50,692 nucleotides of DNA from Anaerolineae bacterium. GTDB lineage: Bacteria; Chloroflexota; Anaerolineae; Aggregatilineales; Phototrophicaceae. Position 1 is the stretch's first letter. Each line of letters opens with the position of its first letter. The stretch lies in the NCBI GenBank assembly GCA_022843385.1, contig JALHNT010000053.1, positions 1-50,692 of the forward strand, given 5' to 3'. Below are positions 8,389 through 16,040 of this stretch, in pieces. Position numbers and translations under genes: made by a program. The notes under the pieces are model-generated. The model did not search any database and was not told the DNA's origin. It saw only the letters and a list, made by a program, of their open reading frames with translations.

Positions 8389-9675
8389 CTATTGATCCTT
8401 TGGTGCGTGTGCCTGCAACAGCGGCGTGATCGCCGCCGTGACGCGATCCTGGGTTTGGCGGCTGATGCCCAAGCCCAACGGCCAGTTGACTTCGTAACCC
8501 CCTTCGGGAAATGCGTTCGCAGGCGGCAAATAGGCATAACAGCCATTGGCATACGACAGCAGCATGGCATGGCGATAGTGCAACTGCTGCGCTTGTTTAC
8601 GGAAGGCGACAGCGGTTTCGCTGAAGATCTCCCCCGGCTGCCCCATCAGTACGGCATCACCCACCCCGACAATCGCAATCTCCAGTGGAATGCTGCTGTC
8701 GATGTTTTCTGCGAGAATGCTCGTCAGCGCTGCGGGCAGCCCCCGCTCAGGTGGCTCATCTGCGCCAATTTTTGCCTCCACCACGACCTTCTCATGCCAG
8801 AGCGCCGCCGTATTTTGAGGGGTGATGCCCCGCCAGACGCGCAGGACTTCAGCATTGTAAGCACGCGCCAGTGTCTCGCATTCCAAGAACGTACCGCCGC
8901 CACGATCCCCAATGTTCCAGGCATCGGGTGCATCGGTGGCATAGCCGTAGTAGAACGAGACATCACCAATCGCCGCGACCGGGTGACCTGCCGCCAGGCG
9001 CTGGCGAACTGTTTCGGTTAGCGGGTTTACATCGCCCGCCCCGCCCTGCGCGAAGAGCGCCAGTGCACCGCCCAACTCCACTTCCAGCAGGCGGCTGGAG
9101 TAGCCGGGCCAATCGCCCGTGACCAGCACATTATCATAGCCCATGACGACCGCATGACAGGCGAAATTGCTCAAGATCGCCAGCGGTGTGCCATCGGCGC
9201 GATCGACTCGGATGACGCCCACCGAGGGATCGGCGGGGCGGTCAAGCCAGCGGCGGTTGATGCTGTAGCCCACAAGCTGCCCTGCGCCTGTCCCCAACCG
9301 GGCGGGTTGGCGGTTTTCGTAGGCACTGACGACGGCCTCTGCGATCCGTTCATGAAGTGAATAGTCCCAGCTTTCAAGCTGGTGCGGTGCGGGTCCACCG
9401 TGCGTATGGGTACAGAAGATGAAGATATGTGCCGGCGCGAGCGAGCAGCGTGCTGCGACCAACCGCCGTATCTCCGCGACTGCTTGCCCGCGCAGCCAGA
9501 GCAGTTCGATGCTCACGAAGGCAAGCTGCATGTCACCGTCATCCAGCACGAGTGCGCGCGCCTTTAGCGGATCATGCACACCTGCCGCACCGCCCGGTCG
9601 ATTGAAGTAACCGATCAATTCCACGTCCAAACGCGGCGTGATGTCCACTATTCCGATACCCGCTCTCAGTGTCAT
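8389..9675 (-). CDS. Neutral/alkaline ceramidase-like hydrolase, second paralogue
   Basis: 428 residues, same family as its downstream neighbour. It begins MTLRAGIGIVDITPRLDVEL, the usual N-terminus of the family (GxxxxDITP), and has CTHTHGGPAPHQ, FACHAVVMGYDN and GGAGDVNP at the metal and active-site positions. No signal peptide is visible. The start follows the aminotransferase stop by 2 nt, with a GGAG 11 nt upstream. The two paralogues are clearly related in their motifs but diverged through most of their length, so they may act on different substrates or as a heteromer. Hydrolysis of an amide bond is the family activity; the real substrate is unknown. Confidence 0.8.
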   Translation of the reverse strand: MTLRAGIGIVDITPRLDVELIGYFNRPGGAAGVHDPLKARALVLDDGDMQLAFVSIELLWLRGQAVAEIRRLVAARCSLAPAHIFIFCTHTHGGPAPHQLESWDYSLHERIAEAVVSAYENRQPARLGTGAGQLVGYSINRRWLDRPADPSVGVIRVDRADGTPLAILSNFACHAVVMGYDNVLVTGDWPGYSSRLLEVELGGALALFAQGGAGDVNPLTETVRQRLAAGHPVAAIGDVSFYYGYATDAPDAWNIGDRGGGTFLECETLARAYNAEVLRVWRGITPQNTAALWHEKVVVEAKIGADEPPERGLPAALTSILAENIDSSIPLEIAIVGVGDAVLMGQPGEIFSETAVAFRKQAQQLHYRHAMLLSYANGCYAYLPPANAFPEGGYEVNWPLGLGISRQTQDRVTAAITPLLQAHAPKDQ

Positions 9676-9677
9676 GG

Positions 9678-10898
9678 CTACAATAACTCCCTGGCATACT
9701 GCTGAATCTTGCGCACCGCCGCCCCGATCTCACGGATGTCCTGATCATCGCCCATCAGGGTGGCGTGGGGCAGCCCGACCACCTCGCGCATGATTCGGTT
9801 GCTGTTGACGAACGGCGCGTGACGCAGCGCATCGTCTGGCATACCGGGCGGAATGCGCTTCTTGTAGGCACCATCGGCAAAGACTGTCAGCGCACTCAGC
9901 GGAGGATATGTCGCCTGTGAAGGAATGCCTTCGGCGTGCAGCGCCTCGATAAAGCGAGCCGTTGACAATCCCCCGAATGCGGCGCTGTCGTAGTGGAACA
10001 GATACAGGTAATGCCCGTTGCGCGTGCAGCGGTCGTCGATTGCCTGCGGTGTGATGCCGTCGATCTCCCGCAGAAGGCTGTCAAGCGCACAAGCGTTATG
10101 ATGACGAAGGGCAGTCTGTGTATCCATACGTTCAAGCTGCACGTTCAGTATGGCACCCTGCCACTCGCTCAGACGATAGTTTGAGGCATAGTCGAAGTGT
10201 TCGTAGAACCAGTGCCCCGGCAGACGTCCGCAGTCGGTGATCGAACGCGCTTTGCGTTCAAAGTCTGCATCATCGGTAATGACAATGCCGCCTTCGCCCG
10301 CCGTCATCGTCTTGCTCGCCTGAAAGCTGAACGTCCCCGCTGCGCCCAACGCACCGATGCGCTGCCCGCGCCATTCGCTGCCATGTGCATGTGAACAATC
10401 TTCCAGCAACGGGATGTTGTGTCGCCTCCCGATCTCCAGCAGGGCATCCATATCGGCAGGCAAGCCGCCCATGTGAACAGCGAGGATACATTTGGTGCGC
10501 GGCGTGATAGCGGCTTCGACTTGCGCCGGGTCAATGTTGTAGGTCGTCAGGGCGACATCGACCAATACCGGCAGCGCCCCAACCGAGAGGACGGCGCTGG
10601 CGCTGGCGATGAAGGTAAAATCAGGCAAGATCACTTCATCCCCGTAGCCAATGCCCAACGCGCCAATAGCGACTTCCAGCGCGTGTGTGCCGTTGGTAAT
10701 GGCAATGCCGTGAGCAGCATGATGTGCCTGAGCAAACGCCTGCTCAAATCTCAACGTTTGTGTGCCAGGTGTGCGCCACCAGATGCGGCTTTCTAGCACT
10801 GTTTGCAGGGCTTGTGCTTCCCGTTCGTCGTAATGGGGCCAGGCGGGAAAGGCTTTGGTTTTAGCCGGCTGCCCGCCGAGAAGGGCTAAATCGGACAC
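9678..10898 (-). CDS. DegT/DnrJ/EryC1/StrS-family aminotransferase
   Basis: 406-residue PLP-dependent sugar aminotransferase. The Schiff-base lysine is Lys196 in SFQASKTMTAGEGG; other family marks are ITNGTHALEVA (68-78, cofactor phosphate), PDFTFIASA (92-100) and LLEDCSHAHG (164-173, the ring-nitrogen Asp). I chose the GTG at 10898 because AGGAG lies 7 nt upstream and it leaves a 13-nt gap after nanE. A longer frame to 11024 would overlap nanE. Family members convert keto-sugars (often nucleotide-linked) or inosose into amino sugars. Running in reverse, with catabolic neighbours, it could deaminate an amino sugar or amino-cyclitol. Direction and substrate are not determined. Confidence 0.88.
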   Translation of the reverse strand: MSDLALLGGQPAKTKAFPAWPHYDEREAQALQTVLESRIWWRTPGTQTLRFEQAFAQAHHAAHGIAITNGTHALEVAIGALGIGYGDEVILPDFTFIASASAVLSVGALPVLVDVALTTYNIDPAQVEAAITPRTKCILAVHMGGLPADMDALLEIGRRHNIPLLEDCSHAHGSEWRGQRIGALGAAGTFSFQASKTMTAGEGGIVITDDADFERKARSITDCGRLPGHWFYEHFDYASNYRLSEWQGAILNVQLERMDTQTALRHHNACALDSLLREIDGITPQAIDDRCTRNGHYLYLFHYDSAAFGGLSTARFIEALHAEGIPSQATYPPLSALTVFADGAYKKRIPPGMPDDALRHAPFVNSNRIMREVVGLPHATLMGDDQDIREIGAAVRKIQQYARELL

Positions 10899-10911
10899 GG
10901 TGCTGCTCCTT

Positions 10912-11595
10912 TCATGAACCATCCGGTGTAATGGCACCCACGAAACGCCGCGTAATGTCTTGCGGCCGCGTGATCGCGCCGCCGACGACAACCGCATGGG
11001 CACCACGTGCGAACCCCTCCGCAACTTGTTCAGGCGTGTAGAACCGTCCCTCTGCGATGATTGGCTGCCTGAAGCGCTTTACCATCTGGTTAATGAGTTC
11101 GAGATCCGGCCCCTCTTGTGGTGGGTTGCCGTGCGGGGTATAACCGGAAAGCGTCGTTGCCAGAATATCAGCCCCGGCTGCGTCAGACGCCTCGGCATCT
11201 GCCAGGCAGGAACAGTCCGCCATGACAGGCACACTGAGTTCTTCGTGAATACGGGCGACCAGGCTCGCCAGCGTCTCTCCATTTGGGCGGGAGCGGAGAG
11301 TCCCATCCAACGCTACCATGCCCGCCCCTGCCTGCACTACTGCTGCTGCATCTTCAAAGGCGGGTGTGATGTAGACATCAATGTCTTTGACACTGCGTTT
11401 GTTGATGCCAATAAGCGGCAGATTGACCGCCACACAGATTGCCCTGATGTCAACAGCTCCATTGGCTCGGATGCCGCCTGCGCCACCCATTTGTGCGGCC
11501 CGCGCCATCGCGGCCATAAACTCAGCACCGTGCAGCGGTTCTTCTGGCGTCGCCTGACACGAGACAATCAGCTTGCCTTGCAGGGCTGCGATCAT
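10912..11595 (-). CDS. nanE: N-acetylmannosamine-6-phosphate 2-epimerase family protein
   Basis: 227-residue TIM-barrel protein of the NanE family, which interconverts ManNAc-6-P and GlcNAc-6-P. The start LIVSCQATPEEPLH, the GINKR segment with Lys66 and the AEGRF segment with Glu182 match the catalytic Lys/Glu pair of the family, and GGAITRP (phosphate site) is near the C-terminus. Its ATG overlaps the GntR stop by 4 bp. No NanA lyase or ManNAc kinase is seen in the window, so the true substrate may be another N-acylhexosamine phosphate. The catalytic residues make an enzyme of this type very likely. Confidence 0.88.
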   Translation of the reverse strand: MIAALQGKLIVSCQATPEEPLHGAEFMAAMARAAQMGGAGGIRANGAVDIRAICVAVNLPLIGINKRSVKDIDVYITPAFEDAAAVVQAGAGMVALDGTLRSRPNGETLASLVARIHEELSVPVMADCSCLADAEASDAAGADILATTLSGYTPHGNPPQEGPDLELINQMVKRFRQPIIAEGRFYTPEQVAEGFARGAHAVVVGGAITRPQDITRRFVGAITPDGS

Positions 11596-12335
11596 GCTTG
11601 ATCCGATCTCAGCATGACCCGATACTCAAAGCGGGTGCTGCTGTAATAGGAACGTCCGAATTCGATCGGTGTGCCTTGTTCGTCCATGGCCGTGATTTCG
11701 ACCAACAGCACGGGGCTGCGCGGTTCAATTTGTAGTAGTTGGCTCTCGGTGCGGCTGGCAGGCACGGCACGAACGACATGCTGCGAATGATGTAGATGGA
11801 CGCCATACTTTTCTCGGAGCAGTGCATAGAGCGATGTCTGTGGTGTCCATTCGTGGTCGAGCAACCCCGGAAACCGTGCTGCCGAACACACCGAGGTTTC
11901 CAAACTAACGGGTGCGTCATCCACCAGACGCAGACGACGCAGGAGATTGACTTTGTCACCCGGCTCGATTTGCAACGCCTGAGCTTGATCTTCATTGGCA
12001 GGCAAGACTTCTCGGTGCAGGATGACAGATGTGGGGCGCATGCCCCGTTCACGCACCATCTCGGTGAAACTGAGGAGGGGGATGGGCAGCGATGAGCGCG
12101 TGATGCGTTCGTAAGCAACAAAGGTGCCAGAGCCATGAACGACATTGACCAGCTCGCGTGTCTGGAGAATGCGCAGCGCTTCACGCACAGTGCTGCGCCC
12201 AATGCCCAACTCCTGTGCCAGTTTCTCGACAGAGGACAGTCGTTCGCCCGCTTTATACGTACCTGCACGAATCGCTGTGGTCAGTTTTTCAGCTATATCG
12301 TCCGCGAGATTGTTACGACGATAACGATTGTTCAT
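11592..12335 (-). CDS. GntR-family regulator with UTRA domain
   Basis: 247 residues. The N-terminal winged helix (about 8-75) has the GntR signature VEKLAQELGIGRSTVREALR, and the C-terminal UTRA ligand domain (about 95-240) ends with FGRSYYSSTRFEYR, typical of HutC/NagR-type regulators that sense sugar phosphates such as GlcNAc-6-P. It is the first gene of the amino-sugar operon and overlaps nanE by 4 bp, so it is probably autoregulated. A TTGACA-18-TATTCT promoter with a long inverted repeat lies just upstream. The inducer is inferred to be a product of the pathway. Confidence 0.92.
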   Translation of the reverse strand: MNNRYRRNNLADDIAEKLTTAIRAGTYKAGERLSSVEKLAQELGIGRSTVREALRILQTRELVNVVHGSGTFVAYERITRSSLPIPLLSFTEMVRERGMRPTSVILHREVLPANEDQAQALQIEPGDKVNLLRRLRLVDDAPVSLETSVCSAARFPGLLDHEWTPQTSLYALLREKYGVHLHHSQHVVRAVPASRTESQLLQIEPRSPVLLVEITAMDEQGTPIEFGRSYYSSTRFEYRVMLRSDQA

Positions 12336-12341
12336 AATTCT

Positions 12342-12390
12342 CTATTCTCAAAAGTCATCCGCTCATCAGATGACTTTTGTGTGAGAATAG
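12342..12390 (-). promoter_or_regulatory. Long inverted repeat overlapping the GntR/UTRA promoter
   Basis: The arms CTATTCTC-AAAAGTCATC and GATGACTTTT-GTGT-GAGAATAG are complementary over 18 bases with a 4-base bulge. The right arm contains the -10 box, so a protein bound here would block the promoter. It lies 7 nt before the gntR start and could be the autoregulatory operator, or a 5'-leader hairpin. Confidence 0.65.
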
Positions 12391-12413
12391 CGTAGTATTT
12401 GAACTGTTGTCAA
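12384..12413 (-). promoter_or_regulatory. Sigma70-type promoter of the amino-sugar operon
   Basis: On the minus strand TTGACA (12413-12408) is followed after 18 nt by TATTCT (12389-12384). It matches the consensus -35 exactly and reads into the gntR-nanE operon. The -10 lies inside the inverted repeat described separately. Confidence 0.65.
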
Positions 12414-12893
12414 ATTCTCGTTTGCCAGTTGCCAGTGGTGGAACATAACGAAGGCAGCAACTAGATATTGAAGGGGAACAGTAAAAGTGTGACCACAAAG
12501 TTACAGGATATCGTTATGGCGTTCGATGGCAGACAGAATAGCAGCCTCTGATTGTGTTCGAGCATTGACGGACCTATCCTCGGAAACACATTGGCAGGGA
12601 CTTCGAACCCTTATCATTAGTCAGATGGGCGATAACGGCTTGAGCGCCATTACTTAGTTAATGGTGCTAGCGCCTGATCGCTAAAGGGTTGGCAGTCGGT
12701 TTCGAGCAGGCTTTTCGGGATTAGACTAGCGATTTTCAGCCCCCAGTGAAGTCGAAAATCGATTCGCCAGCAGCATCTGAAACAGTTGCTGCGCAAGTAT
12801 GAATATTTCTCACATTGATCCACCTGCCGTTTCTCGTAGCGACCTAGTGTTCAGACGTACACATTCAGACAGTAGTATTGACGAAAATACTGC
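12391..12893. other. About 500 bp without an intact gene; LuxR-tail relic
   Basis: No intact gene is seen between the GntR promoter and the CoA-transferase gene. On the minus strand at 12501-12569 a short frame reads VNARTQSEAAILSAIERHND and ends in TAA after two more residues. It resembles the last helix of LuxR/NarL-type helix-turn-helix domains (the ..NRTQA.. segment), preceded by a degraded VSEDRS. The rest shows many stops in all frames. A small hairpin, AGTATT/AATACT, lies at about 12873-12891, just past the CoA-transferase stop, without a T-run. Confidence 0.4.
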
Positions 12894-14087
12894 CTATATG
12901 ATCCCCATTTCGCGCATCGTACCGATTTCTGCTGCGCTATACCCTAGTTCGCCCAGAATCGCTTCTGTGTGTTCACCGAGCAGGGGTGGGTGACGATCAT
13001 AGCGAAGTGGTGTCTCTGACATATGCACTGGCGTCGCCAGCGACTTGACTGTACCCAGTGTCGGGTGCTGTAATTCAACGATAAAATGCCGTTCGAGAAG
13101 GTGAGGATCAGCCAGTGCTTCGGCAACCGTGTTAATCTTCCCTACCGGCACATCGGCATTTCGCAGTAATTCCAGCCATTCGTCTGCGCTTCGCTGCTGC
13201 AAAGCCACACGAACATGTGGCATCAAGGCATCGTAATTGCGTACCCGATCTGCGTTCGTGGCGAAGCGGGCATCATCCGCCAGATTACCTAAACCGGCTA
13301 TTTCACAGAATTTGCGCCAGGTATTGTCTGATCCGACGCCGAGAATGAACCAGCGTCCATCCCCGGCTTGCAGTGGCTCATAAGGGGCGATCTGTGGATG
13401 ACGGTTGCCGTGCTGCTGTGGGTCTTCGCCCGTCGCGAAATAGGCCCCGGCATAATTTTCCAGCCAGGTCATGTGGCCTTCCTGCAGCGACATGTCCAGC
13501 ATCTGACCTTCGCCCGTTTTGTGGCGCGCTTCCAATGCGGCCAGGATACCAATCGTGGTGAATATGCCGCAGGTCATATCCGCAATCGGCGTCGGAAATC
13601 GCACTGGGCCTGCACCCGGATGACCGGTTATCGACATGATGCCGGATTCGCCCTGTGCCACCAAGTCGTAACCAAACTGGTCGGCACGTGAACCAACGCG
13701 ACCATAACCGCTGATCGAGGCATAAACCAGGCGCGTGTTGCGGGCGTGGAGAGTCTCGTAATCCAGCCCATACTTTTTCAGGGAAGCGTTGGTTGCGATA
13801 TTGGTCATGAAGACATCGCTGCCATCAATTAGTTTGTACAGAATTTCCTGACCAGCAGGATGGGTGACATTGAGAGTCATCCCCCGTTTGTTGCGATTGA
13901 CCGAGAGATAATAGGTACTGGTTCCGTCAAGGAAGGGTGGTCCCCACGTCCGTGACTGATCGCCGCTGCCGGGGCGTTCGATCTTGATGACCTCCGCGCC
14001 GAGATCACCGAGGATCATGGCGCAGTACGGACCCGCCAACGCCTGTGTTTGATCGATGATGCGAATGCCATGTAATGGGGCGACCAT
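12894..14087 (-). CDS. CaiB/BaiF (class III) CoA-transferase family protein
   Basis: 397 residues from ATG 14087 (GTG 14099 is an alternative). The N-terminus MVAPLHGIRIIDQTQALAGP is followed by DLGAEVIKIERPGSGDQSR, typical of the family. The likely catalytic aspartate is Asp141 in FGYDLVAQGESG. The length is normal. Class III enzymes move CoA between carboxylic acids via an aspartyl-CoA anhydride. It sits in a two-gene unit with the FCD regulator, divergent from the fifteen-gene catabolic run that contains a thiolase and an aldehyde dehydrogenase. An acid made by that pathway might therefore be activated here (inference). The specific acid is unknown. Confidence 0.9.
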   Translation of the reverse strand: MVAPLHGIRIIDQTQALAGPYCAMILGDLGAEVIKIERPGSGDQSRTWGPPFLDGTSTYYLSVNRNKRGMTLNVTHPAGQEILYKLIDGSDVFMTNIATNASLKKYGLDYETLHARNTRLVYASISGYGRVGSRADQFGYDLVAQGESGIMSITGHPGAGPVRFPTPIADMTCGIFTTIGILAALEARHKTGEGQMLDMSLQEGHMTWLENYAGAYFATGEDPQQHGNRHPQIAPYEPLQAGDGRWFILGVGSDNTWRKFCEIAGLGNLADDARFATNADRVRNYDALMPHVRVALQQRSADEWLELLRNADVPVGKINTVAEALADPHLLERHFIVELQHPTLGTVKSLATPVHMSETPLRYDRHPPLLGEHTEAILGELGYSAAEIGTMREMGII

Positions 14088-14147
14088 ACATAAACTCACT
14101 TTTGGCTGGTTTTATGGGGCGCAATCGAGTCACATTTTCCCGTCTGA

Positions 14148-14852
14148 CTATCCCGCTTCACGACTCAGTGCCTTGCAACACCGCATCCGCGCGCTCTCCA
14201 GATGATTAAGCAGGGAAGCATTCAATCGATCAGGCGATTGGCTGGCAAGCGCATCAAAGATCTGTTCATGCTCAAAGTGAATGGCTTCAAAGTCGCGCTC
14301 ACTCAGATACGGAATCACAGCTCGCAGATAGGTGTGGACATTCGTCTGCTGGTGAAGCTGTGCCATCCGTGATGGGCCACCCCGCAGCACAAACCGTTCG
14401 TGGAGTTGCCGGTCAAGCTGTAGGTATTCCAAAGCAACGGCCTGCCAATCGCCTTGTTCAGCCAGATCATTCATCTGTTGGCGCAGCCTATCGAAGAAAG
14501 CATAGTCTTCGTCATTCAGGTATTTGAAAAGACACAGGGCTACATAAAGCTCATAGGCGCTTCGCACTTTGAAGGCTTCGTCCAGCTTTTGTGCGTCAAC
14601 TGATGCAACGAATGTACCACGCCGAGGATGGATTTCAATCAGTCCTTCGACTTCCAGACGACTGAGCGCTGTCTTGAGGGGGGTTCGACTCAACTGGAGG
14701 CGATTTTCCAGCTCCACCAGATCAAGCCGTTGCCCCGGAGTAAATTCGTAGTTCAGGATACGTTCACGCAGCAACTGATAGACAACCTCGTTCAGATTGG
14801 GAATTGAAACTGGTTGCAGGGTGTCTTGTGCCGTCAATGCCGTATTGCCCAT
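14148..14852 (-). CDS. GntR-family regulator with FCD domain
   Basis: 234 residues. A winged helix (about 20-85) has LVELENRLQLSRTPLKTALS and LIEIHPRRGTFVA. The all-helical FCD ligand domain (about 95-225) resembles FadR/VanR-type sensors of sugar acids and other carboxylates, with the histidine-rich pattern of the metal-binding subgroup (for example FEHEQIFDAL). It is transcribed away from the fifteen-gene run and lies 60 bp upstream of the CoA-transferase gene, so it probably controls both units from the shared intergenic region. A palindrome TCAGA-AA-TCTGA lies 14 nt upstream of its start. Confidence 0.92.
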   Translation of the reverse strand: MGNTALTAQDTLQPVSIPNLNEVVYQLLRERILNYEFTPGQRLDLVELENRLQLSRTPLKTALSRLEVEGLIEIHPRRGTFVASVDAQKLDEAFKVRSAYELYVALCLFKYLNDEDYAFFDRLRQQMNDLAEQGDWQAVALEYLQLDRQLHERFVLRGGPSRMAQLHQQTNVHTYLRAVIPYLSERDFEAIHFEHEQIFDALASQSPDRLNASLLNHLESARMRCCKALSREAG

Positions 14853-14865
14853 ATGTTCTTACAAG

Positions 14866-14877
14866 TCAGAAATCTGA
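14866..14877. promoter_or_regulatory. Palindrome near FCD-regulator start, candidate operator
   Basis: TCAGAAATCTGA is an inverted repeat (5-bp arms, 2-bp centre) immediately followed by GAAATTTC, another short palindrome. The CAGAAAT core recurs at about 15018, next to TTTAGAT-TTTAGAT direct repeats, close to the first catabolic gene. Binding by the neighbouring FCD regulator is inferred. Confidence 0.4.
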
Positions 14878-14979
14878 AATTTCACATGGTCATTCGAAGA
14901 TACCTGTGTATAGTAGGTGGAATTCACTGTTGTGTCAAGTTTTCTCTCGCAGAGTAAAAACAGGCCGTCAGGCAATCTG

Positions 14980-15007
14980 TTGACAAATCTTTGATAGATG
15001 TTATGCT
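14980..15007 (+). promoter_or_regulatory. Candidate sigma70 promoter of the fifteen-gene run
   Basis: TTGACA at 14980-14985 is followed after 16 nt by TATGCT at 15002-15007, giving a leader of about 50 nt before the ATG at 15062. Repeats CAGAAATTTTAGATTTTAGA lie just downstream of the -10 and could be an operator. Confidence 0.6.
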
Positions 15008-15061
15008 AGCCTGCAACAGAAATTTTAGATTTTAGATTTTTACGATTCCACTGGATTTTTC

Positions 15062-15904
15062 ATGCGCCCTGTCGGTATCGAGATTTTTTACTGGTTGAAT
15101 AACTGGTCAGACAATCAGACGAATTGTTTTGTCAAAGCCAGTCAGCTAGGCTTCGATGCGGTAGAAATCTCGCTCATTTCCGGTCCGGATACCCCTATCA
15201 AGGCGATGCGCGCCGAGCTTGACCGGCTGGGCTTGGGTGTTTTTGCCAGCATGGGGCTGCCGCTCGACAAAGATATCACCAGCTCGGATGCGCCTGTACG
15301 TCGCAGCGGGATCGAATATCTCAAGCGGTGTGTCGGAGCCGCCGCTGAACTGGGCAGCCCCATACTCGGAGGACTGCCCTACGTCCCCTGGTTGCAGTTC
15401 CCAGGCGAGCACGATCTACGTCCATATCGGGATCGCAGCGCTGCTGCTATCCGCGAAGTGGCGGTGACGGCAAGTGATCTGGGCATCACAATCTGCATTG
15501 AAATCATCAATCGGTTTGAGACTTACATCTTCAACACTGTCCAGCAGGGTCTCGATTATCTGGTACAGGTCGATCATCCCAGCGTCAGGTTGCAACTAGA
15601 CACCTATCATATGAATATGGAAGAAGATGACATTCCGGCTGCCATCCGCCTGGCGGGATCGCGCTTAGGTCATTTCCACTGTGCCGATAGTAATCGCAAG
15701 CCACCGGGGGGCGGGCATATCCGCTGGAGTTCTATCAGAGATGCGCTCGATGCGGTTTGCTACAGCGGCCCATTGGTGATTGAGTGCTTCCCTAATCCGT
15801 CCGCTGAAACGGGTCGAACCGTGAATACCTGGCGTCCACTGGTGCAGGATTATGATGCCGACATTGCCAACGCACTGTCTCTGCTGCGCCATCAGGTGGC
15901 ATGA
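15062..15904 (+). CDS. Sugar epimerase/isomerase, D-tagatose/psicose 3-epimerase-like
   Basis: 280-residue TIM-barrel protein of the AP-endonuclease-2 / sugar-isomerase superfamily. The metal ligands of ketose 3-epimerases are recognisable: a Glu in the CIEIINRFETYIFNT block, the Asp in LQLDTYHMNMEED, the His in LGHFHCADSNR, and the Glu in LVIECFPNP, with GGGHIRW between. These blocks resemble D-tagatose 3-epimerase closely. It should epimerise a ketose at C3, probably with Mn or Co. No Shine-Dalgarno is obvious. It is the first gene of the run, followed by a small hairpin (15917-15933) and the importer genes, so it likely acts on the free sugar released inside the cell. Confidence 0.85.
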   Translation: MRPVGIEIFYWLNNWSDNQTNCFVKASQLGFDAVEISLISGPDTPIKAMRAELDRLGLGVFASMGLPLDKDITSSDAPVRRSGIEYLKRCVGAAAELGSPILGGLPYVPWLQFPGEHDLRPYRDRSAAAIREVAVTASDLGITICIEIINRFETYIFNTVQQGLDYLVQVDHPSVRLQLDTYHMNMEEDDIPAAIRLAGSRLGHFHCADSNRKPPGGGHIRWSSIRDALDAVCYSGPLVIECFPNPSAETGRTVNTWRPLVQDYDADIANALSLLRHQVA

Positions 15905-15916
15905 ATGGAGAGCCAT

Positions 15917-15933
15917 CGCTGTCTGTGACAGCG
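15917..15933 (+). other. Intercistronic hairpin after the epimerase gene
   Basis: CGCTGTC-TGT-GACAGCG is a 7-bp stem with a 3-nt loop, 12 nt past the epimerase stop. No T-run follows. It may stabilise or process the polycistronic mRNA. Confidence 0.55.
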
Positions 15934-16040
15934 CTACCCAACCCTGGAATCCGTGTGTTGATGAGGAGATGTCCATGAATTGAATGGGTCAAGAATATTT
16001 CCTACCACAAGAGTCGAACATAAACTTAAGGAGAAGTCCT

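Noticed and set aside
7789..9021. 410-codon plus-strand frame opposite the ceramidase-like genes
   Set aside because: Spans two real minus-strand genes and shows no recognisable domain; high Arg/His/Cys content of a shadow frame.
10899..11024. Longer start for the DegT aminotransferase
   Set aside because: It would overlap nanE by over 100 bp, and the GTG at 10898 has AGGAG at good spacing.
12585..12625. tRNA-like T-arm (GGGTTCGAAGTCCC on the minus strand)
   Set aside because: The T-stem does not pair correctly, and no acceptor, D or anticodon arms can be drawn around it.
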